Assembly: GCA_903772945.1 (NCBI GenBank)
Contig: CAICTM010000852.1
Location: forward strand, 1-45,483
Direction: 5' to 3'
From: Seminavis robusta
Taxonomy: Eukaryota > Bacillariophyta > Bacillariophyceae > Naviculales > Naviculaceae
Length of the DNA: 45,483 nucleotides
A program made the position numbers and the translations under genes. Below the pieces are notes generated by a model. It was not told the DNA's origin. It worked only from the letters and a program-made list of their open reading frames with translations, and did not search any database. Positions 1-10,916 of the stretch are shown piece by piece. Numbering within the stretch: the stretch's first letter is position 1; each line of letters opens with the position of its first letter.

Positions 1-1738
1 GACTGCATACTCATAGTCTGTAAGAGACCTCTCAACTTGGACTTCATTGCTTTGGTACAGTATGTCACCTTTTGTGGTTGCACCAGTTTGATGAATGTTC
101 TCATAGATCGAGTCGACTTGTCATAAATGGATGACTTTGCCTTGTACTCGCTGAGTTCCATAAGCATCGTATTCTTGCACGATTGGGATCAGAAAGTGAT
201 AGCCTGAAGTGTCGGCTTCCTGGCTTGGATGGTGCCTGACTTTTCATGGTTCAATGGCCAATGAAGCCAGTGGCACATCATTCCACTCAGGCTTGAGCCT
301 TAGGTCCTGGACAATGTGTTGTCAGGGTTCTCCTCAAAAGGAAATACCTGGTGTCAGGCCTATCCATTTGGATGGAAGAGGAACGGTCGCTTGGAACTCT
401 GTTCTGGTCCTCGTAGCTGTTGCCTCTTCCTTCAGATGGCTTCTTCCTTGGGAAATTGAATCCCCTACCCCCCCTAGAAGGGTGATTTTCCTCCACCATC
501 GACCACTTCTTCCTTGGAATCTCATGGTGCCGTGGTGTGGTATATGCACTTTGTTGCTGTTCTTGTTCCTTGGAACTATCTTTGTTCTCTGATGACTGTG
601 GGATACTCCTGCAGGAAGGATCTCACGACGGCACTACTCTGTGTAGTTGCCTGTAAAAGCTTGTTGGCTGGATACCTTCTTTGGTCACACTGGTGGTGCA
701 CTTGCTTCGGTGGCTGGATAGCCTCTTCGTTGACAGCTCAGTCAACGTGGCTCTTATGGACCGTTGGGTAGTAGCGAACTGGCTCTGTTGGTCCTCTTGT
801 TGCTCTGCAAAGCTTAGCAGATGGTCTTGGTATGCTTGGATGGTAACACTGTGTGAGTATTACAGTTTTGAAACAGACAAACGGTAGATGTTTAGGACTT
901 CCGTGTGGTTTACCGGGGTTTTTTGTGGTTCACGTCACAATATCGGTGGATCACTCGGATCAACCTATCTCACTCAGATTCTGAGAGTTAGAAGCGTGCT
1001 ACTGATACTCAGAGGTTTCCTTGACGTGTTGCGCAACTTTCTCTCTATGTGTCTTGTGGCTTGCAACGCCCTGTTCGTGCGTATAGCTTGATCGACAACT
1101 GTTGGCTTTTGCTCGCCATGATGTGGATGAACGAAAATCTCGTAATCTGCGCCGGCGATGACGTTAATCCGCTTCAAATCCTTGAATAACAGCCGTGTTC
1201 CTTGCTTCCAGCACGTTACCTATTCAGTTTTCTCCGCTTGAGATGGTGGTATCCTCAGATCAAACGTAGTTCCGGCCGGATAACTGGTGTAGATCGATCT
1301 GTGACGTTCGAATTGGGATTGAAGATGGGAACTTCACGCGCACGCACCTCTTGTCGTGTTAGAAGCTTTTTGTATCCTTTATAGTTTAGTTGTGTGCAGT
1401 TATTTCGCGCACCTCTCCTTTGTTGCTATAGTTACTCAATGATATGTCTTGATTGACTTTATGTCAACTTGTGTAATACTCTCTCGAGGCGGTTGACTTC
1501 GAACGCAGATGAGCTTTTGCTTTTCAGTGTTGTTTGCTGTAATACTGCAGCTTATTGGGGATAATTGGTTTTAGATAGCTGAAAAGCAAAAGTGAGATTT
1601 TCTGGTGGTGCATACAATTCTTGTGATGAATGGATATAAGACCCCCGCAACACTTTAGACCTAAAACTCCTCGTTCCTTGCATGATAATTTGCATGCGAA
1701 CCGGACTATATGATTAAACACGAGTCAATAGTAAAGTG
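1..1738 (-). other. Decayed coding-like region, no intact gene
   Basis: Read on the minus strand, about 900 to 1 contains stretches that look once coding but are broken by stops and frame changes. One Gln/Ser-rich stretch (about 845-613, containing AYQDHLLSFAEQQEDQQS) ends at a TGA near 613. A second (about 240-1) is interrupted by a TGA at 121-123. The Gln-rich heptad-like part resembles the coiled-coil part of retrotransposon Gag proteins, but I see no zinc knuckle, protease, integrase or reverse transcriptase, so the origin is a guess. Bases 1000-1738 show nothing I can name. Short plus-strand open frames here look like chance. Confidence 0.3.
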
Positions 1739-2814
1739 TCAGTATATTTCCTCCAACATCCACCTTGAGCCTCCACAGAAACAAGGCGCCGACCATGCAC
1801 CTGCATCCTTGAGCGAATCCATGTTGGGGATAATGTAGGTGTACTCCAGGCGGCCATCTTTGTTGTGCTTTGCCTTATTTGTGACAATTTGGCAAGCCCT
1901 CATTCCACGAAACCCAATCTCGTCAAGGGTTGTATGATTGCGCTGTATTAGACGTTGGTCGCGGAATTCCTCTCCTCTTCTGGTTGTGGCACTCATCGAC
2001 CAATATTGAGAGGCAAACTGAAGCCGGTAGAATGGGTGTAGCTTGGCCACTGCTCCATTGGACTTGCTCGAAATACAGATAATGCCATCTCTCTAGTTTG
2101 TTCCGGAGTCAGGAGCTGCTGAAGCCCGGCTTGGATATCTTCACATGCGTCAAGTGATTGAGCTGCTGCACGGGATGTGACCGTAGACACACTTTTCTGT
2201 ATAGACAGCGACTCTCCAACCTTGATTTGGACCAACTCGGCATATTGATTGACTTCCTTTTGGCGGGAGTAGTGTTCACACTTAAGATGTGTATTCACAA
2301 ACGTCTTAGCTTTTATAAGAACCGATTTGCCAACATGAAGATCAGCCAAAAGAAACCGAAAGAATCCATCGGTTCTCTCCCTATCATATTGCTGGTGGTT
2401 TTGGATATCTTCTCGCTTGCTGTACAACTGTAGACCATGGTTTCGAACCCATGGCTCCTGTTGGTTAATCGTGCCACAGTACTTGATCCAACGAGGAGCG
2501 ATGCATCGAATCGCCCTCTCTACTGATGGCTTGCAAATGTGATCTTGTTCCATGTTGGGATAAAGCTCCAGTAACGGCAGAATTTTACAATCGGCCGGAG
2601 GTACCAACTCCTCGGTTGAGAGCTCCAACTCGTCGTTCAGATCCGGTGCTTGCTGTGGGAGATCTTGTTCATACTCGGCAGCAGCAAAAGTATCAAATTC
2701 GGCCCTCGTGGTGGCTTCTCCGGCAATGGAAATGTCGTTGGTCGGGGTACCGGCAAAGCCACTGCCGTCATGGCTGTCTCTGGCTGCAACAGCTGTATCA
2801 GGGGAGCTACTCAT
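1739..2814 (-). pseudogene. Crypton-type tyrosine recombinase, frameshifted and C-terminally truncated
   Basis: Two overlapping minus-strand frames together give one protein. The first runs from ATG 2814 to stop 1993 (273 aa). The second covers about 2050-1739. The change of frame falls near 2048-2050, just after the residues PMEQW, and the second frame continues with AKLHPFYRLQFASQYWSM. The segment SATTRRGEEFRDQRL fits the first catalytic-Arg region of Crypton/Ndc10-like tyrosine recombinases, followed by a conserved basic stretch (TNKAKHNKDGRLEY) and SLKDAGAW, where the family has its H-x-D-P-x-x-C-x-x-GAL-like segment. The reading then stops at 1739, before the HxxR and the nucleophile Tyr, so no active enzyme is possible. 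Cryptons integrate by a recombinase acting on DNA in the nucleus and usually lack long terminal repeats; none is seen. The N-terminal 95 residues are low-complexity. Family assignment is by motif memory, moderately sure; the frameshift is seen directly. Confidence 0.6.
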
Positions 2815-3515
2815 CTTTCCAAATAGCAGATAGAAACTATGAGATGGGTGGCAACCCAGTCCATTGGTGCTGCTCCTGGTGCTACTCCTGGTGCAGGTGC
2901 CACCAACACAACCTGCACCGCCACCAGTAGCAGCAGTATGGATGGTACTCTCCCATTTGAATGCTGCGAATTCCTAAGTGTTAATGCTAGTTTGGCCCAC
3001 CATACTCTCAGAGCCAGGCAGTCTGGCAAAGGAGCCCACCCGCCACTAGGGACTGGTGTCAGCTGAGTCCCCTGTGGTGGGGGAAGCAGGCAGGGTGGAG
3101 GCAAAGTTTCCCAAAAGTAATCCGCAGAGGTACAGGGAGATTTCTACAGGGATCCAGTAGGGTGTGCAGGTGCGCGCATGAGAGAGATGTTATACAGTGA
3201 GAAAGAATGGGGGTTACATGTATGTCATACAGCCGTAGAGCAGCAAGTAAAGTATCCCGATGACGTCAATATCGCGACTTTAACCGTAGCCCCGCTAGTC
3301 GCGGTTTTTAATTAAAAAAGTGTTGAGTGTTTTTAGCAAGTTTCCGGAACCTCTACTTGACAGTTTCGCGTGCCAGTCGTGCTTCTTTGGACCTTGCTTG
3401 GCCTCTCAAAACTCAAAATCGCATTTCGCCTCGAACTTACTGCTGGTAGTTCATTGCTGCTGTTTGCCACCGTCCAGAGAGAGGTCCAGAGGTGTGCATT
3501 GCATTGGGCGACAAA
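2815..3515. other. Intergenic, upstream of the nitrilase gene
   Basis: No supported gene. It has a low-complexity stretch at 2860-2940 (GGTGCTGCTCC/CACCACC-type runs), one TACATGTA at 3215-3222, a perfect CRE-type palindrome at 3261-3268 and a 7-bp hairpin at 3273-3303 followed by a T-run. This is the likely promoter and 5' leader of the plus-strand gene that begins at 3516. Confidence 0.5.
3261..3268. promoter_or_regulatory. CRE-like palindrome TGACGTCA
   Basis: An exact TGACGTCA lies 248 bases before the ATG of the nitrilase-like gene. This is the consensus cAMP-response element bound by bZIP factors, and CRE-like sites are known in diatom promoters that respond to CO2 and cAMP. Function here is inferred from sequence and position only. 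Confidence 0.35.
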
Positions 3516-4538
3516 ATGAATCGAATCAACAAGACAGCCATGAAAACAACAAACACTCATCTATCACCACCCTCCACAGTCGTTGTGGCTAGCCTCCAAG
3601 CCAGCAGTGATTTAGGCTCTGTCGAGGCAAACACTGCCAAGTTCACGGCCTTGGCAATCGAAGCCGCCAACAAAGGTGCCAAGATTTTGGTGCTGCCCGA
3701 GACGGCCATCACTGGATACCTTTCGCAGGATCTGAAGACCAATTGGATCACACCGGAACGTAAAGCTTTGGGATTGAAAAAGTTTAGAGGAGAATTGGAT
3801 CCAGCAACTGCCGCGCAACCCAAAGATGGACCCATCGTCCAGCACTTTTGTGACCTTGCCAAGAAGCTTGGTGTTTACATTACGGTGCCCTTTCTGGAGG
3901 TTGCAGAGCGTGCAATCGAAGCATCCGAGGAGGAGGAACGTGAAGAAGAGGAACAGCCCAGATTGGAAAGAGTATACTACAACAGCGTATCTTTGGCAGC
4001 CCCCTCGGGCGAAGTCGTTGCTCACTATCGAAAGAACTCACCGTGGCCAACACCAGAACAGAGCTGGGCCACGGCCGGAAACGAAGTCGCCTATGCGGAT
4101 ACTGAATATGGTCGTGTTGGTCTCGCCATTTGCTTTGATATCCATTCGGTACTGGTCAAATATGATCGATTCCGTTTGTGGGCTCTGCTCTACCCAATAG
4201 CATGGGTGGGCAAGCCGAAAGAATGGTTCCACAACAAACTGCCGTCTTTGCTGAAGCAATGCAATGTGCCGCACTACATTATTGGTTGCAACTGGTCAAC
4301 CGACAAGGCGTATGTCTGGCCCGGTGCTGGCTTCTCCACTCACTACGGGCCAAAGGGGGAGATCCTTGCCACCACGAGCGACAGTGTTTGGAGCACGATT
4401 GTGTATTCAACTCTGCCAGTACACACTAGTCGTAGCGATGAGCGGCCGGAGGCGTCAAACGGGCGTTTGAACCTCGACAAATACGCCTCTTGGACTCGCA
4501 CTGGCGGGGAGCAGGCAAAGGAATGGCGCTGGTTTTGA
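3516..4538 (+). CDS. Carbon-nitrogen hydrolase, nitrilase superfamily
   Basis: A single-exon enzyme of 340 aa expected to hydrolyse a non-peptide C-N bond (amide type). All three catalytic residues are present: Glu62 in LVLPETAITGY, Lys173 in HYRKNSPWP, and Cys206 in GRVGLAICFDIH. Two features recall the vanin/biotinidase branch: the CFDI context at the nucleophile, and LLYPIAW followed by a long helix and the NVPHYIIGCNWS strand. The substrate cannot be read from the sequence. An acidic insert of about 15 residues (near 136-150, Glu-rich) sits between the Glu and Lys regions. The frame stays open upstream to a GTG at 3492, but the first ATG is 3516, with another at 3540. I see no clear signal peptide, so a cytosolic enzyme is likely. 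Length fits the family (about 270-500 aa). The next gene downstream is convergent. Confidence 0.88.
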   Translation: MNRINKTAMKTTNTHLSPPSTVVVASLQASSDLGSVEANTAKFTALAIEAANKGAKILVLPETAITGYLSQDLKTNWITPERKALGLKKFRGELDPATAAQPKDGPIVQHFCDLAKKLGVYITVPFLEVAERAIEASEEEEREEEEQPRLERVYYNSVSLAAPSGEVVAHYRKNSPWPTPEQSWATAGNEVAYADTEYGRVGLAICFDIHSVLVKYDRFRLWALLYPIAWVGKPKEWFHNKLPSLLKQCNVPHYIIGCNWSTDKAYVWPGAGFSTHYGPKGEILATTSDSVWSTIVYSTLPVHTSRSDERPEASNGRLNLDKYASWTRTGGEQAKEWRWF

Positions 4539-4701
4539 GGTCAGGTTCGGTTTCTAGAGCTGGCTACAGGCTGTAATCCCAGAGAGTCGAGTCGGCAAAC
4601 ATATAGCTTTTGATGCTTTCGCAGCGACGCGCATCCACCAGAACTTAAAGCAATGTTGAGCCACTAAATACCCTGCAATTTTAATAGAGCCATGAAACCG
4701 T
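4539..4701. other. Short convergent 3' spacer
   Basis: 163 bases between the stops of two convergent genes, presumably shared 3'-UTR and polyadenylation space. No repeat or further gene is seen. Confidence 0.5.
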
Positions 4702-7700
4702 TTATTGTTGGGGTTTCTCATCTTTTTCAAAGACAATCTCCTCCACCGAATCGGCAGTTTCGATGGCCATATCTTCTGCCTCCTTGACCAGACTTTGGGC
4801 CTCCTCCAGAAGAGCAACCTCATCCAGCGCGTGAGATGAAGAACGTATCGGTTGTCCATGCCGCACTCGTTGTAGAATGCGACCCACCATCGCACTGTAG
4901 TCTTGATGCGATCCAACAATGTCGGTGCAATCAATGTTCTCAACACCTGGAACCGCTACGGTACCATTCCCAACCACTGGTTGGTAGCTGCCGAGCAGAT
5001 TTCTGTATTTGAAGATGTACGACAGAACTTTGTCTTTTCGTGAGTAAACATTGACCAGGCGACCAGCTACAACTTGACGGCATGACTTCCATGCACTCAA
5101 ATTCAAGTACTTGGGCATTCCCATCAGAACGGCATCTTCAATAATGGATGCCGGCTCTCGATCGAATTCAAGATCGCCAACCTTACAGACCATCTTTTGA
5201 TTGTAATCCTTTCCGCCGATGTTGCTTTCGAATTCCATTTGTGCCTTTTCCTTCTGATGATCCTCCCATGCTTCTTGATACCGTGCTAGTTCCATGAGGC
5301 ATACATAGATGATTCGAGCGCCAAAGCTGTATCCAACCAATGTAATAGGTCTATGTCCACCTTTGTTGATCAACAGACTCCGGGCGAGCTCCCTACCAGC
5401 CTCATCAGCCCGATCCATAACCAAAACCCATACTCCATCAATACTGCTCATCACCTGCATTTGCGTGCGTAAAGCGGGAGTTGAGGGCCATGGATTCCAC
5501 ATCAGAAAACAAACACAAACACAACATTGCCGTTAGTTAGTTCACTTACCGAAATCACGGTCCATGGCAACGCGGCAGCAAAGATCAAGGGAGCCATGAC
5601 TGTCGTCTTCATGATTTGCTGTCCTGCAGACGACGCCAGCTGGAGGGCAAGATCTTGAATGGAATCGGATAATTCCTCCAACACGGCACTTTCCCATTGC
5701 ACAGTGTACAGCTCGCCGCCGTAGTGTTTGGGATAGTCCCATACCGTGTTGAGATATTCTGGTGGTTTGAATGGTTTGTCGTCTTCGTCGTGTCTCTTGA
5801 CCTTTTCAAACCCAGTATCATGCAGAGTCACTGTTTTCGTCGTTGAACTTTCGTTGTCGTCTCCTTTGGTGGATGAGCCCCATCCTTTCCACACCAACGA
5901 CGACCTTGTCTTTTCTTTGCCCTTTTCCTTTGGCTTAGTGTTGTTCGGAGACTCTTTGGGTGGCTTTTTGGTAGACTTTTTGTTGTTTCCGCCACCACCA
6001 CCTTGCTCGTTACCAATGGCGACAATGATTTGATCCAACTGCTGGATTTCCTCCTCCGTCAATGCACTATCGTTATTATTCTTGCTCTTGTCGCCTCCAA
6101 ATACATTGTCGGGCGTACATGCATATTTTGTTTGGAGCAACCCCCACAGCTTTTCTCTATTTTTGTTGTGTTTTTTCCAAATATCTTCTGCATACTCGAC
6201 GAGATCGGGGTTGTGCACATAGTAGAATCGTTGTAGTAACTCAACCGGATCTTCAATGGGTGGATTGGAGGGCGTGACACCCCATGGTCGTTGAAAATCG
6301 CTCTTGTCTAAAACCCAACCGGAAATACCAATGGTACGAAAGAGTTGTGCTTTGGGGGCTGCTGCAGTTGTTGTGGATGAGTCGTCGGCTGGCAATAATT
6401 CCTGATGAATGATAAACTCGGTAAGTCCCGAGACTCGTCGATTCATTTTGTAGGCCGCGAGTGATCCACCGGCCACTCCAAACAAGGAAACGACGGCCGC
6501 CGACGATGCCAGAGACAAAAAGGTCCCCGCCATGGCCCCCAAACCAAGGGCTGCCAATCCCGCGGCAATGCCCGGAGCGGCCAAGCCTCCCGTGACGGCG
6601 AGCAGAATTCCAGCACCGACACCGACGGATCCAATTTGGACGCCTTTCCATATATTACTCGCCAAGGATGATTTGCGTTGTTGTTGTTGGGATGAGACTT
6701 TGTCTGGTTCTTCGGCGCTCTTTTTGTTGGCAGCACTGGCCGCCAGAATGAGCAATCGATCGGAACAGCACGTCTCGAGTGCTTCGAATTTGCGTGTGGC
6801 GGCTGCCAAGCGCGATGATTTGTTGTGGTTGTTGGAGCCGTGTTGTTGTTGTTGTTGTTGTTGTTCCATTTGTTGTTGTATCCACAAAGTGACGGCCAGA
6901 GTTTTGAACCAAAATCGGACTCTCGCATCGTATCCAGTACTTCCGGCATTGAGCAAGTGTTGAAAGAGCAAACAACTCAAACATTGATAGCCCGATGTCG
7001 TAGTGCCGAGTCTCTCCAAATAATTTTGCAGCGTGTCATTGTCTTGTACCCAATCGAGTGATTCCAAGCTGGTGCTGCTGTGATACAATTGTTTGGCGTT
7101 GTGTTGGGCGGTCTCTTCCGGGTGTTCCAAGACTTCTTTCAGTTGCTGTTTTGTTTGCTGCTGGTTGTTGTTGTTGATATTGTTGCCAATGTGTTTTTCT
7201 CGAACGGTAGGTTCTAACAAAGTGTCCAGTTTGGGCAAAAATTCATTGTGGACCAAGACAGTCGAGGGTTCATCGAGCTGCAAGTGTTGGGCTGCACTCA
7301 TGACAAAATCACGAGCGACTTGGTAGCGACGAACACAGTGCTGTCGTTCGGATTCGGACAAATCTGCGGTAGATTCTTTGAAGATGCTTCGCGACGACGA
7401 CTCTTCCTTGGCTGCTGCTGCTGCTGGCTCATCCTCTAAACTTTCCAGGCTCTTGAATCCTTGGTCTTTGCTGTCTTCAATAATCAAATCAAACACATAC
7501 GAAGAAGCCACGACGTGTGCCAAGCAGCCCTGACGAATAGATAGAGAAGAGAGAAGAAGAGAGGTAAGATGAGTCACACAACACAAGAGACAGAAAGGCA
7601 ATGAGAAGGAAGAACACGAACTCACCAGAAAGATCGTACGGTCTTCCATGGAAGGCAGATCGCTGTTGGCTGCGGGCTCAGAATCGCCATTTTCTGTAGC

Positions 7701-7712
7701 TGTGGACGCCAT
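4702..7712 (-). CDS. TMCO4/DUF726-family membrane alpha/beta-hydrolase
   Basis: Three exons: 7626-7712, 5550-7529 and 4702-5454, giving 939 aa. Intron 1 (7530-7625, 96 nt) starts GTGAGT and ends CAG. Intron 2 (5455-5549, 95 nt) starts GTAAGT and ends GCAG. Both are phase 0. Splicing joins ALPWTVIS to VMSSIDGVW, which fits the conserved block of this family. A Gly/Ala-rich hydrophobic pair of helices lies at about residues 326-389. The nucleophile elbow GYSFG (Ser732) follows HRPITLV, then ARIIYVCLMELA. These are hallmarks of the TMCO4/yeast Mil1 (DUF726) proteins, thought to be membrane-linked hydrolases of Golgi or vesicles. The region around residues 248-260 is a Gln run encoded by a CAA/CAG tract, and residues 540-640 are low-complexity and charged. 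The ATG at 7712 was chosen because the frame continues upstream to 7778 only through unconserved sequence. Function beyond hydrolase fold is inference. Confidence 0.87.
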
Positions 7713-8571
7713 TATACTCTTTATCCTCTTCAAACAATCTATCTCTCTGTTGCTTCTACCTTTACCGTACTTGTACAACTATACCGCTGATTGGGAAGAA
7801 AGCTAAGTGAGAAGCCTCGATCTTCACAGGTGAGGAGGATGCAATGTTCCGTTTGAGGTGAGCGAGAATACTACTAATAGAAACGAAGACCAACAAAGAC
7901 TGAAAAATCTGGCGAGCTCTCGAATTGCGTTCTTCTGCCGGGATCAGTCACGCATGAAGCGGGATCCAGTTTTCTTTCAAGCTTGTCCCGAACCTTGACA
8001 GAGCTTTTACATCATCTATCTCTTTGCGGCTGAAGGCTGAAGGCTGAGTGACAGTGAGTCACTCGGAGGAAATGGAGCAGCATGCTACCGAATTCCTATA
8101 CATGTAGTTGCTTGTCAGCCTCCGTTGCACTAGCTAGCTTTCACACTGTGGACGCTACCATACCCTTCCCGCCGCCTTGCCTGATACTGATCTTGAAGAA
8201 GATCTGGCCAGCCAGACAAACTCCTAATGTAAACTACATGTACAATGTTGAAAAGGCCCACAAATACTGCTACCAAGATAGATGTCAGTGTCTCTTCTTT
8301 GAGTGTGTGTAGGATTAAGTATTATTAACATAGTGCCTTCGAGTTAGCTAGTCCAGATCTGGGCTATACAGTACTGTAGTTTTCTTGGATCCAAGTGAAC
8401 CAAGAAAAACTACAAGCAAGGAAGTGGATTTGTGTCCCGAACAAAGTCTTGTCGTTCGTATCGTATCGGGTGTACAAGATCGATCCAGAGAGGAAGAAGA
8501 ATAAAAGTAGCGCGAATTTGTTGGTTTGATTTGGCAGCCTTGGGCGTGGGTTCAAGCCATCCATCCATCAT
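7713..8571. other. Intergenic
   Basis: No gene supported. It has two TACATGTA palindromes (8099-8106 and 8235-8242) and AG/CT-rich leader-like sequence next to the upstream start at 7712. Short ORFs here lack any recognisable feature. Confidence 0.5.
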
Positions 8572-8898
8572 TCACTCGGGGTAGTCTTCGGCATGCATAC
8601 AATGTCGGGGAGCCGACGAATTCTTGATTTGTTGGAGCCACTCTTCCGCTTGGAGTTGACCAGCATGTGTTTCCAGCAGCAGGAGCATTGCTTGAGGGTC
8701 CAGTTCTGTCACAGACTTGTTCTTATTCTTATTCTTTCGCCGATAATTCTTCCTTTCGCTCGTGATGCTGCTGTTCGATGCATCATCGCAGGTTGTGGTG
8801 GTGTCTTCCACAACATCCTTTGCAGAATGATCCTCTACTTTATTGTGGAGCTTCCTTCGACCGCCGAGCAGTGGAAATGAGCGGACCAGAGACTTCAT
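8572..8898 (-). CDS. Small hypothetical basic protein
   Basis: A 108-aa frame with an ATG at 8898 and TGA at 8572. The N-terminus is basic (KSLVRSFPLLGGRRKL), the middle is Ser/Thr/Asn-rich and has a Lys/Asn run (RRKNKNKNKS), and the C-terminal half (about residues 66-92, TELDPQAMLLLLETH... ending EEWLQQIKN) is a plausible amphipathic helix. I do not recognise it. Codon pattern and the helix argue for a real short gene or the last exon of one; the opposite strand is also open over most of this length, which weakens the case. Confidence 0.35.
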   Translation of the reverse strand: MKSLVRSFPLLGGRRKLHNKVEDHSAKDVVEDTTTTCDDASNSSITSERKNYRRKNKNKNKSVTELDPQAMLLLLETHAGQLQAEEWLQQIKNSSAPRHCMHAEDYPE

Positions 8899-10916
8899 CG
8901 TGTTCTAATGTTAGGGAAGGATTGGGATAGATGAATGAATGATGATCAGATTTGACTCAACTTTTATGGAGCTTCGTTGTGGCATATTGTGAGAGGGGGA
9001 TGCCGCAGGACGTTTCGTTGGCTGGTTTCTTCTGTCTTCTGTTTTCCACTTTCCACTGAGATCTCGGGTCTCGGAACACTTTTGTCTGAGTGTCTGTGCA
9101 GTATTATTTATCGCAATTTTTTAGAATGACCTCCATTTTCCACACAACCTACCAGTTACTTTAATCTTTCAAAGTCACCTTCTGAGAAGGAGAGTACCAA
9201 CAACCCAGTTTTTCCTTTTCTGAAAATGTCCAACATACGTACACACTTTGTACATGTAGGTAGAAGGTAGAAGGTGTGAAGGATAGTTTTGCAGTTTTCC
9301 GAATGCCCTTTGTCTTCTTGTACACTCCTACCTTGATATTAAGATATCTCTAAGTTCACGCACCTGAACCCTGAAGGCATAATATTATTTTTTAAAAATA
9401 GCAACCACTCAAATATCTGTACTGAGAATCTTCTTAGCATTTTGCTAAACTTCAGGGTGCAAAGGCAACATCTTATCTTTCTTGCCTTTCTATTGACCAT
9501 ACTAGTAGTATGGTACATACCAACATTGCTACTCTGCTTCCCACCTTACCTGGTACTGAACATACCCTTAGGAGAAGAGAGGAAAGAGCAGTGTATCATC
9601 CATCTGCTGGAGGCGAAAGTTTTGACTTTTGGCGCCTGTTTTTTTTAAAAGGCATTTTGTTGTAGAAAAGTGTCATTATTGCATCTCTCAATCTCTTATG
9701 TGCCCAAGGGAGAGTGCTTACTGGCTATCTTACCGGTAGCTCTAGTGCAGATCTGAGTGTCTGAGTGTCTCAGTCAAGTATCTTTTTTAAAATCATTCCA
9801 GCAAATCTCAGGACTGGTCTTGACATCTTATCTCGGATGTGCTTTTAATATCAAGGGAGGATCGTACTCTTGTATTCTCCAAATAGGTCGTGTGCTTCCA
9901 CAGCATTCTTGCGTCCAAGCAAAACAATGGTACCAATAGGTGTTCAAGTACTGATGCCGATGCCAAAGCCAAGTGGCATGGAGCTACGTAGCTGCGAAGT
10001 TCATGACAATGTATCATAGCGGCGGGATGTGCGATGGTGGAGCCATAATGAAGAGTTTCATGAAGCCAGCTCAGTATCGGAGCTAAGAAATTGTGTTTAT
10101 CATGCATCGTATGTCATACCTGGATGCAGACAGTATGAAGCGTCCCTTTGTCTCTCTGCTGCCATTTGACCACAGCAACTCAAACTTGCTTGTCTAACTA
10201 CATGTAGTAGCACTTACTGCGGCGGCAAAGCCCGCAAGACCCTAAAATCCTTTGGCTACTCTTTGGAAGCACAGCAAAGGGTAAGGCATCATGAAAATGT
10301 TGGCTTCAAAACACCACCCAATTTGCAAACTTTCTCGCCTGGCTTTGGAGTCGGAACAGGGATCTTGGAGTTGGTCCCCCGTGTGGGGCCAGGAGAAAAA
10401 TTTGGAAAATCCCTTTGTGCCTGCAATTGGTGGCACGAGCTCAGCGACAGTCAATCGCAGAGCTTTGCCGCCGCCGCCAGCGCCGTCGTTGCCACTCTTG
10501 TTGTTGTTGCCGCCTTTTTTGTCGTCGTCCTCATCGTCGTCGCCGTCGCCATCGTCACATCGTCACACGCTCAGCATCAGGTTAAGCTTAAGTGCTGGAT
10601 TCACCAAAGCGGCCCATGCGCGTTGCGGTGTGACCTGCGCTATGTTCTTTTAAAAAAACCTTTTCCCCAAAGCCACTTGAGCGAACAGCAATCCGCCCAC
10701 AAATCACGAATGTGTCGCCTTGGGCAAAACATGCAGAGAAACTACTACCAGGTAGCAAGTTCCCACTAGACCAACCCCCTACTCGATACCGTAGGAAGCA
10801 ATCGTCCGCCAGCATCAGCGCTTCGATTGATTGACCGAGGATTGGAAGAACGCGCAGGATCAGGTGTTTGGATTTTCCTGGACGAGCATGATTTTGTTGG
10901 CGAAAGAGAAGGCAGC
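8899..10916. other. Long intergenic region
   Basis: About 2 kb with no gene I can support. TACATGTA occurs at 9251-9258 and 10199-10206. A trinucleotide-rich stretch at about 10450-10570 (GCC/GTC/GTT runs) keeps a minus-strand frame open (Asp/Gly/Asn-rich, ending at 10242), but it has no ATG after the stop near 10562 and no conserved look. Bases 10580-10916 are the likely promoter and leader of the plus-strand gene starting at 10917. Confidence 0.45.

Noticed and set aside
209..1384. Several plus-strand ORFs of 60-130 aa
   Set aside because: Low-quality composition (Trp/Leu/Cys-rich), overlap broken minus-strand coding-like sequence, no motif and mostly no proper start.
2434..2460. GGTTTCGAACC-like sequence resembling a tRNA T-loop
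   Set aside because: It lies inside the recombinase frame and no acceptor stem or anticodon arm can be folded around it.
2811..3104. Minus-strand Pro/Val/Ala-rich ORF of 97 aa and its plus-strand twin
   Set aside because: Open because of low-complexity GGT/GCT runs on both strands; no conserved features.
10242..10561. Minus-strand Asp/Gly/Asn-rich frame ending at 10242
   Set aside because: Open through trinucleotide runs, with a stop upstream near 10562 and no ATG before the run; opposite strand equally open.
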